Source: Phoronis australis (lineage: Eukaryota; Phoronida; Phoronidae). From it: DNA of 64,000 nucleotides. Where the stretch lies: assembly GCA_002633005.1 (NCBI GenBank), contig NMRA01000078.1:567868-631867 (forward strand). The letters are read 5' to 3'. Shown piece after piece: positions 48,401 through 57,400 of this stretch (the stretch's first letter is position 1; each line of letters begins with the position of its first letter). Under the pieces are notes generated by a model that searched no databases, had not been told where the DNA came from, and was given only the letters and a program-made list of their open reading frames with translations. The translations under genes and the position numbers were made by a program.

Positions 48401-51400
48401 TTGACCACAGAAGATGGATGTCTTTTTCATGCTACACGGATAGTTATTCCAAAGAGATTACGAAAACAGATGTTGGATCTGCTTCACATTGGCCATTTTG
48501 CAATGCAGAGAATGAAGCAACCAGCACGGGCAGTGGTTTATTGGCCACATATCAACGAGGATATTGAAGAACTTGTACGTCATTGCACGGCTTGTGCTGA
48601 ACATCACAACAGATCATCGAAAGCAAATATTCATCCATGGATGCTACCCGAAAAACCATGGACCCTTGTCAACTTTCTTGGAACAAACTGGTTGGTAATG
48701 GTAGATGCGTATTCTAAATACCCATGTATACAGCCAACATGTTCACTGTCAACAAAAACAACAACGGAATTTCTTGAAAGAGAGTTTGCGCATTTTGGTT
48801 GTCCTTACACGTTCGTAACTGATAATGCAGAAAATTTTACTCTGAAGAATTCCAGGCTTGGTGCCAAGAACTTGGTATTGTACACCTTACAGGTGCCCTC
48901 CTACCATCCAGCTACAAATGGAGAAGAGCGTTTAGTACATGTACAAACTTTCAAGCAATCTCTGCAGAAATCTTCTTTGTTGCCAACAAAAGCAGCATCA
49001 AAAGAGTTTTTATTGCAATATCGTCGTCCACTTCTAGATTCTGGTTATTCTCCAAGCGAACTTTTAAATGGAAGACAAATTCGTTGTAAGCTAGACAGCT
49101 TACTTCCCTCACTTGCTCATGTAGCGCAAGAGAAGCAGTCAAGAAATGCTGCGAAACCACGAATTGCTGAGTCTGATCAAACAGTGTCAAAGATTCATAT
49201 GTATACCATTGTAATGCCATGTTATGCCGTGTGCTATGGGCCTCGTCAAAGTAGGGACCCTCGCTTGGTACCTGCTGTTGTGACCCGAGTTTTGGGTCCA
49301 CGTTCTGTCAAGGTGAAAGTCATGCCAAGTGGTCCAATCTGGCATCGTCATATCGATCAGTTGAGACCAAGGTATTGTTCTGAAGAAGATAGAGATCCTG
49401 GAGATACCACATTTTTGTCAATTGGAGATTCCGATACAGATGCCAGACAAGCAAGGAATGAAGAGAATGCAACTACGGCAACAGAGATGCAAACGAGAAA
49501 ATCGGAAAAGAAGAAACGCCCAAACCCACGACTTCCAGCGGGAAATGGATATGGGCCACACAACTTGAGAACGTCCGAGAGACTTAAAAAAGACAAGCTT
49601 TCGCTCAATAAGGCGGGGAGGTGTTGTGATGTGATAGTATTCTATGACGTCATCCTTTTGTGATGTCATTCTTAATTCCTATCAATATATTTCACATTTA
49701 TTTTATACGTTTCTGCTTCTTTCTATTACAAAAACATAACAGTCTCCAAAAGTTCATGTATACAATGGGCAATGGGAAGTTATTAAAACGATATAGTTTC
49801 ATGTCTAAAACGGACAATACGACTTTTTTATGTTGATATCAGCATTGCATAGCCAGTGTGACACTCTTATGTTCAAATTAACAATGGTCAGTGTCACATC
49901 TTTATGTTTGTGTCTGTAATGCACATTGTATAGTGTGATGTTACAATTTCATGTCAACAATGACCTGCTCGACTTGTATCTCATGGTCTTGTCAAGAATG
50001 GCTATTGCGACGTCTTTTAAGCTTTTGCCTGTAGTGGTCAATGTGACATCTCCATTTTTATGACACCATTGGCCTATGTGACATCTCTATGTCCATGTCA
50101 ACAATAACTGGAGTAACTTCTTTAGAAATGCCATTTGTCTTTCTTCAGGAACTGTGATTAGTCCAGGCTATCCAACAGGCTACCCCCCGAATGTCGATGC
50201 AAGATGGAGGATTATCTCGTACGAGTCAATTACGTTGGTGTTTCAAGCTTTTGATACTGAAAGAACATACGACAGGCTAAAGGTAAAATTTTGTTAAACT
50301 GTCTTCGAACTGCTAGTTTCCCATCGCTACGCGTCAGGGTGAACGAGATGGCATGTATGTAGTATTCACGGCCATCGTCTTTACATGTACGTCACACATT
50401 GTTGTTGAATGTATATCTCAAGAAAGAAGCTTTAATTCTGTTCATATTTGCTACCAAAGATGTGGGATAAATTTCAGGCGCCAGTAGATTTGGATGACCT
50501 TAACAACATTTCCAAGGTCACAGACATCAAGTTTTGATATGGCACACACGTTTTTTGACGGCATTCCCCAAGAAATAAGCTTTATATTTTTGTTCGGAAT
50601 GCGTACCAGCATTTAGGTGGAGCTACATCAATTGCAAGTCGATTTTGCTGGTCTTGCTTGTTTTGGGGAAACGATGGTCATATATTTTGTACCAAGAAGT
50701 GAATGGTCAATTCTTTGCACCACTCGGTTTTGGTGACCTTACATCATTTTCAAGTTCACGGCGAGAAAATCAAGTTTTGACTGGAGAGAAGATATTTCTG
50801 GTAAGGTGTGATACATCTCAAGAAGTGAATTTTAAATTTTGTTTATGTGGTGGTTCAGGCTGGTGTCAATTTGACAACCATGAACTCATTTTATTTTCAA
50901 AGACATGGAAATAAATTTAAGAGTTCGAACTAGAAAGTGTTGTTAGTACCAGTTTCATGATAAGTGTTGTTAGTACCAGTTTTAGGATAAGTGTTGTTAG
51001 TACCAGTTTTAGGATAAGTGTTGTTAGTACCAGTTTTAGGATAATTGTTGTTAGCACCAGTTTCATGATAGAGCTTTACACTTTTCATAGTGTAAAATGA
51101 AATTCAAAGCTCGAGCAATTCATTATGTTATTTGCCTGGAAAGCAGCCTCTAAAGACTCGAGTACCGACCTTCAAGACGGGATTTCGAAAACAGCCTCTC
51201 AGATAGCGCACTTTTGAAGTTTCAGTATAAAATTTCACGTTTTGGAAACAATCTGATTGAAACTCTAGTAAATCTTAGTTAGCATGCCATAAAATTTTCT
51301 CATTCAGTTATAAGAAATGAAATGCATCTTAAAGACAATTATTACTTTCCCTAGAAATTGAATATTGGCAGAGATATAATGATCTGGTTTATCTTAGCAC

Positions 51401-54400
51401 AAAAAGCACTGTGCATGCATCCCGAGGCAGCGTGAGACAAACGCTTGTACTTCTTAACAATTGTGTGACTCCTCATCTGTAGGTTCAGCTGTAAAATCCC
51501 ATACATGACGTTCACCATGTGGACCGGGTGGAGTAGCGGGGTACTTGACTATATTTTTGACGGGGGGGTACTACTGAAAAATTAGGACCAGCCCATTTAG
51601 AGAGTGGAATCGAAAAGGGGACCCATTTATGGGGAGTTCTAATTCAAAGGCGACCCTTTTGAAGAGTTAACTTCAGCCTTTCGTTGCGATTCTTGGACAG
51701 CAAAATTGTATCAATGAAGCCCGAAAGTGTGCAACATACGATTTTGAATTATACGTGTTGATATCTTTGAAAACTCGTACAGATATGTGTAGTTTGAAAG
51801 AAATTGTGTTGGAAAAGAAACACATTTGTTGGAGGTTTTACCAGAAAAGGCAAATTGTCAAAGCAAATGTGGTAGTGCTTCACGTATTGCATATAAATTC
51901 CATGGGAGTATCCCTGAAAGTCGAGTTCATGGAGTGTGTCTGCAATTGCTTTCTTTGCTCGATTCTTTCACGTGTTGAGTTAGAGCGTGGGGACGTTAAG
52001 CCAATGAACTCGGGAGTAGCAGTATTTTGTCCTCAGTTTCTAGTTTAGGCATCAGTAAGTTACTATCATTTGGTGTTGTCTGAGCTTCCCATTTTCCGGA
52101 GTCCCAGCTATTCCGTTCGTTATGCGACAGCCTCCCGTAGAAATTATGCCTCCGGGATTACGTCGACATTCACTGTGATGTACATCATCACTTATACTCA
52201 GATGGATATCACAAGAGTAAACTGTAGTGTTCGAAGGACCAGTGTCCGCAATAGCCCTTGTAGATGCTATCCCGTAACCCGCTGGGTTCTTGGTCATTGT
52301 TGGAAAGGTTTCTGTTGCGGGTTGCATGAAAAAGTCCCAAATAAGGACTCAGGTAAGTTTCCTAAATCTACAGCGTATTTGAGGGCTTGTAAAACATGGA
52401 TTGTTCTGTCTTATGCTGTTTGAATATCGTTGCTGTGCTTGTCAGTTGATGCAAATCGACAGCGCACTCTGGATTGTATTATCAATATTATTGAAATAAG
52501 TAGGAACTTTTCATGCAACGCCCCCAATTTAAGGACAATGTTCATTATCATTTGGAATGAGTTAAGGGCTCTTTTTTGTTATATTATTAGAAATTGCCAT
52601 TAGTGAAAGAAGAGCTTATAATAAAGATAAACAAAAATATTACATCTGTGCCTAAAGAACGAAACAAATACGAAAAAAGATTTAGGGAACTTAGTTGAGT
52701 CCCTATTTGGGGCTGTTTCTTGCAACCGGCCACTGCATTTACATAACTGTATACCTGTCTTAGTCTGGCTTACTATATATTCATAAAGCATAATAATGAT
52801 TCCAGGTTATCAGTGCAAGGGCTGGGGCACGTCTGGTGTAACGTGTACCAGATCACCTGCAGTTTTTTGTATTACAGTCTGGTTTTAACCAGAAAATTTG
52901 ACCTAGCTATAGTATGTCATTATTAAGGTACGCCACAATCCGTGACTTCAGACATTCCTCAAAACGACCGCTAAATTTTGTTCTGCTTGTAGGTGTACGA
53001 CTACCGTGGATCATCACGGCTTGTCTTCCTTCGCACATTTAGTGGATCTATCCGTCCGGGCTATACATTTCAAACTTACAGGAGAATAATTGAGCTGCAC
53101 TTTTCATCAGACTCCAGTAGGCAACAGGCAGGCTTTATCATCAAATGGCAGCGTCCTAGGTCAGAGGTCACCACTGTGCAACACGTCACAGGTACTTGTG
53201 TAAAGGCTGGCAGGAGCTAGAGTTGAATGCTATGTTTGGTTGGGGCAGCTAGTCGTTGTAACAGGTTATCTCTGTTAAATTTTCAACTGATGTCTCTTAT
53301 TTTAGGACGCACATAATCTTTAGCACTCAGTGACAATGTTAAGAAATTTGTGTTATGTATTCGATCAGCGAAGGAAAACGGTGTGCCGTTGATTTCACAG
53401 TTGATTCGCTGTTACGAGCGGATGTCCCACCGTAATGGTGTCATTCAAGTTTTTGCTGATTTTGAGCTTGAAAACCAGGTCTTGGCAGCTCCAATAGTTT
53501 GTTCTACAAGATGTACAAAACTTGACAATATGAGCCGTGTACTGGGCCAAAGAGATATTTAACTTTGCACGAAGTCTGTTGAGACTGATTACATGCACAG
53601 ACAAATTTCCTTCTTTTGCGACTACCGGAAGTGTAACCGACTGCCTTAAAAAAGAGCATAAATACACCAAATCAGGAATTTTTACCCCAAAGCCACCTTC
53701 TGCATTTGATTTTTCCAAACCAAGAGCCATTGTCACTGCCAAAGCTCTCCAGGTTACAAAAATCAGGTGAAAAGTGGGTGTCAATTGTCCAGATTTTTTT
53801 ACATCTCCACTTTGTCTGATGGGTACTTGACTTTCCTGCTTAAGTCCAACTTCCCCCTTGCAAACAGTGAACGTTTAGAAAAGTCACGGCTGAGCAAAAA
53901 GTGGGTCAAAGGGTCAACAGCTGGAAATCTTTTACTCAAAACGGACTTAAAAATCAAGCAAATACCATTCGTTCAAAGACCCTCTCGACTCACGGCCCTT
54001 AATCCCCTCGACTACACAAGCTTGACTCGATCTGACCATCGAACAAGCGCTGACTTGCAAGACGAACGACTGGGGCAGTGAGCTCAAATGGCTGTTTCCT
54101 GTTTTTTGCAATTAAGACAGCCTATGTGGCAAGTCTGAAAGTCAAAAACAGAAAAAATAACGCAATCAAATCAAAACCCACCAACGTTACAAATGTCGTT
54201 CCCGGCGAAGTGTCTCGTCTGCTCTTCAGTGAATATCAGATCCAAGATTTTTGGGAGAGTGCGAGGAACCGATAGATACTGTATGTAATTTCTTCAGTAA
54301 AACTGTTAACTAAAACAGTATCTCAGCGTTACATGGTGTAAACGAGTACACAACAGAAAGCAAATAATAAAAATGTGAAATTATGTCCATGTTAGTAGAA

Positions 54401-57400
54401 AAGGACCGTTGTTAGCTGCTAGTGGAACTGTTCTGTGACAAAGATAGCACGCTCACAATTCGCTATTTCAGACCATGTTCTTATGTCATTTTCTGTTTTT
54501 TAACCACCAGAGCAGATTTGTGAGTAGGTAGGTCTTATGGTAAAGTAATTCAGATAATGAAATGTGTACCAAGCGCAAAGATACAGCTATCGATACAGGT
54601 CGTGGGTTAAGTGATACAAGGGTTGTGGGTCGTGGGGGTTGTGGGCCGACGGGGTCGTGGATGGGGGGGTAGTGGGTGATTTAGAATAATCCCTCAAAAA
54701 ACCATTGAGTGCCATCAAATTCTTATTTCTTTTTGAATATGTCATCATAGAGGGTGGGACTTGACTTCTTACTTTGTTTTCCAGTTCGACCAGAAAGAGG
54801 CGTAGTGGTGAGCCCAGGTTATCCGTATTCTTTCCCGTCCTCAAGTTATGCAACGTGGGACATCAAAAAGTACTCAAATATATATCTGCTTTTTGAAGAA
54901 TTTGACACCGAACATGACGTCCAAGAGCTCACAGTAAGTGTGACAGGAGAGCATGTTTTGCTCGATCACAATGTTTCAAATGGAAACCTTTTCTGAAGAG
55001 GCAACATTGTTCCGTTTTGCAAAAGAAATCTGGTTGGGAAATTATAGCCACTGACAGCAGCCTGTTGGGGCTTAATGGGCGATTTGTAAGGGAGCACTTA
55101 CTGACGAGTAAGGTGGTGATTCGCAGTCCCAAATTTATTATTCACGTTAAGTGTACCGCTTCCAAGTGTGTGCAAACACCGGTACAGGGTCTCGAAGTTC
55201 GTCCCACTTAGATTGACTAAACATTGATATTGGTCTCAGAGAGATGCACGTGGTCATCAGCAGGAGGCTGGTGTTTGAAAGCTACTTTTCAAGCATGTGT
55301 CTTCATGTCATTAGATTACCGCTCAAGAGACAAGTCCTACGCAAACGTTTAGGTTATTGTTACACCCAACGCCTAAGGGAACCAGAGCTAGACTGTGACA
55401 ATCATAATCGATTCATAAATAATGCATACATGGTCGTTGCATAGCCGTGATGCTGAAGAAAATGATTATTGGCTAATTTCTTTATTTTAAAATTTCTAAG
55501 ACCGAATATTTAGTTTTCCATTTTATAAACAATAATGGTGGTCTTTTGCCTTACTCATTGTTCGAAATCCCGTACGCTAAATAGGCGTGTTGGTTTACGA
55601 CTGCAGTTGTCTCATCCAACACGTTCAGCCAACTAGGCCCACAAATAGCGGGTAGCTCCCTTCAATCCCTGTCTGCATCATCAAGCAATTGATGTGCCGA
55701 GGACTTCGCATAATGCTCTGGGGTAAACGGTGCACGTTTTCTCGTCCACTTGCGTGCTGTTAACGTAAGATTTGCTTAATATACAAATCCAAATGAACTC
55801 CTGCTATGTGCCTTTGTTCTTTTGTAGGTCTACGAAATAAGCAAAACAGGGCAGAACCGTATTTTTATCAATGAACTTCTCAAAACCTTCACCGGCTACT
55901 TGACACCTAATACATGCTACGCCACCGGTCGAGATCACATAAGACTCTTGTTTACGGCCTCTCCGACAAGCAAGAGGAATCACAGGGGGTTTAAAATTCG
56001 CTACACAACGGAAAAGCCGTCTACATGCGAAGACGTAGAATTAAATGTTTTACGTAAGTGCTGGTTTTGAAGTACGGTAAAACCGTGTTGCTGCCGTCCT
56101 TAGATTACACCGTCTGTTCTTAAAAAACGATGCGATCCACACGTTCCAAGCCGATTTGGTTTCAGTGAACTTCGATTTCATTGAATGCTAGTAGTCTCAA
56201 GAGAGTTGATGGTAACTCAGTAGGACCAATTATTGTAGGGACGATTAACCGGTATGGAAAACTTTTATTCATTTACACATTTGCTTGCTATTTCAAAAAT
56301 ACTGTTGCCCTGAATGAGTCAGGGTGATGGCGCTCTGCTAGAGACCGTGTGCGTCGGATCATAAAATAAAAGAGATGTTACCGATCGAACTGTGTTGTGC
56401 TGTGTTGTGTGCGAAAATAACCACATAAACTAATGTATACATTGATGTAATTATGATAGAAGCGACTCTTACTATTTTCCATATTTGCTGAATATTCAAC
56501 CTCGTTTAATAGGACCCCTTGTTCATAACTAATATTTTTTTAGCCTTGACTTCAATTATGGTTTCTCTTTGGCATTGTTTCTCCGAAACTCTTCCCCCTG
56601 GTGGTAGTTCTTGTCCGTATGATCCTAATACTTTCTGTTTTGCCTCAACAAAATTTTCACTGACTTAAAAAATTATTTTGATTTTTTTTGCAAAAATGAA
56701 CTGCGTTTCCTTAACAAATGCTATTCTAGTTAGGCTCGTATATCTTCACAGTGAACGATAGGCTAGAGTATCTATGGACCCATAATGACGTTCTGTTTAT
56801 ATGTGAGTAAAAATTATTAGTCTTCCTACGTGTCATGTGTAAATTGGTCAAGTTCACGTGACGTACCAGCATATGCCGTTTAAGAACATTGGTAATTCTT
56901 ACTAAGACTATAACAACGCGCTGATTTATAACAGTATAGTTATATACTTATGTTTAAATGTTGCAGAAATAACCGGCATAACACTTGGCGTGCTGGGACT
57001 CATGATAATTTTATGTTCCGGTTTATGCATGGTTCATCGACGACGCAAGCCTCGTTCAGCCAACCTCGCCTCTGCGAATGCTGAGAATACGGGAGGAAAC
57101 GTTTCTTTGGCGAACCTGGTCACAGTCAGCAACGTAGTCCATCAAGGTGAAGACGGTCCGTACAGCGAGTACCATTACCGAGAGGACTATACCGCCGGTG
57201 GTCCTCCATCGTACAGCGAGATTTACCAATACCGCTCTGTACAATCGGTAGACCCTCCAGCATACGAGCGAGTTGCAGGAGTATTGCAAGATGACGCAAG
57301 GAACAAACCCCAAGAGATCGTTCCATCTCCCCCAGCGAACGACAACGTCACACCAACAAGCACCACAGATTCCAGATTCTGCGGAGCATCTGACATCATG

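Larger units (their letters stand above)
45283..49741 (+). mobile_element. Gypsy-type LTR retrotransposon, internally deleted
   Basis: Two 120-bp LTRs (TG...CA ends) flank 4.2 kb. The host bases GTCTC occur just outside both ends (45278-45282 and 49742-49746), a 5-bp target duplication. Inside are decayed gag, a zinc-knuckle segment, the end of RNase H and an intact integrase. Protease and reverse transcriptase are absent, replaced by about 1 kb of unrelated sequence, and a second foreign block interrupts gag. A purine tract (49609-49621) precedes the 3' LTR. It sits in receptor intron 8, in sense. It cannot move on its own. Confidence 0.92.

Noticed and set aside
48163-49669. Minus-strand frames over the integrase
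   Set aside because: Shadows; the plus frame has full HHCC and DDE motifs.
52070-52423. Extra receptor exon in intron 9
   Set aside because: Exons 9 and 10 already join in phase 0 across one continuous CUB; an insert would break the fold.
57056-57326. Minus-strand and alternative frames over the receptor tail
   Set aside because: Shadows of exon 13, whose frame continues the receptor in phase.
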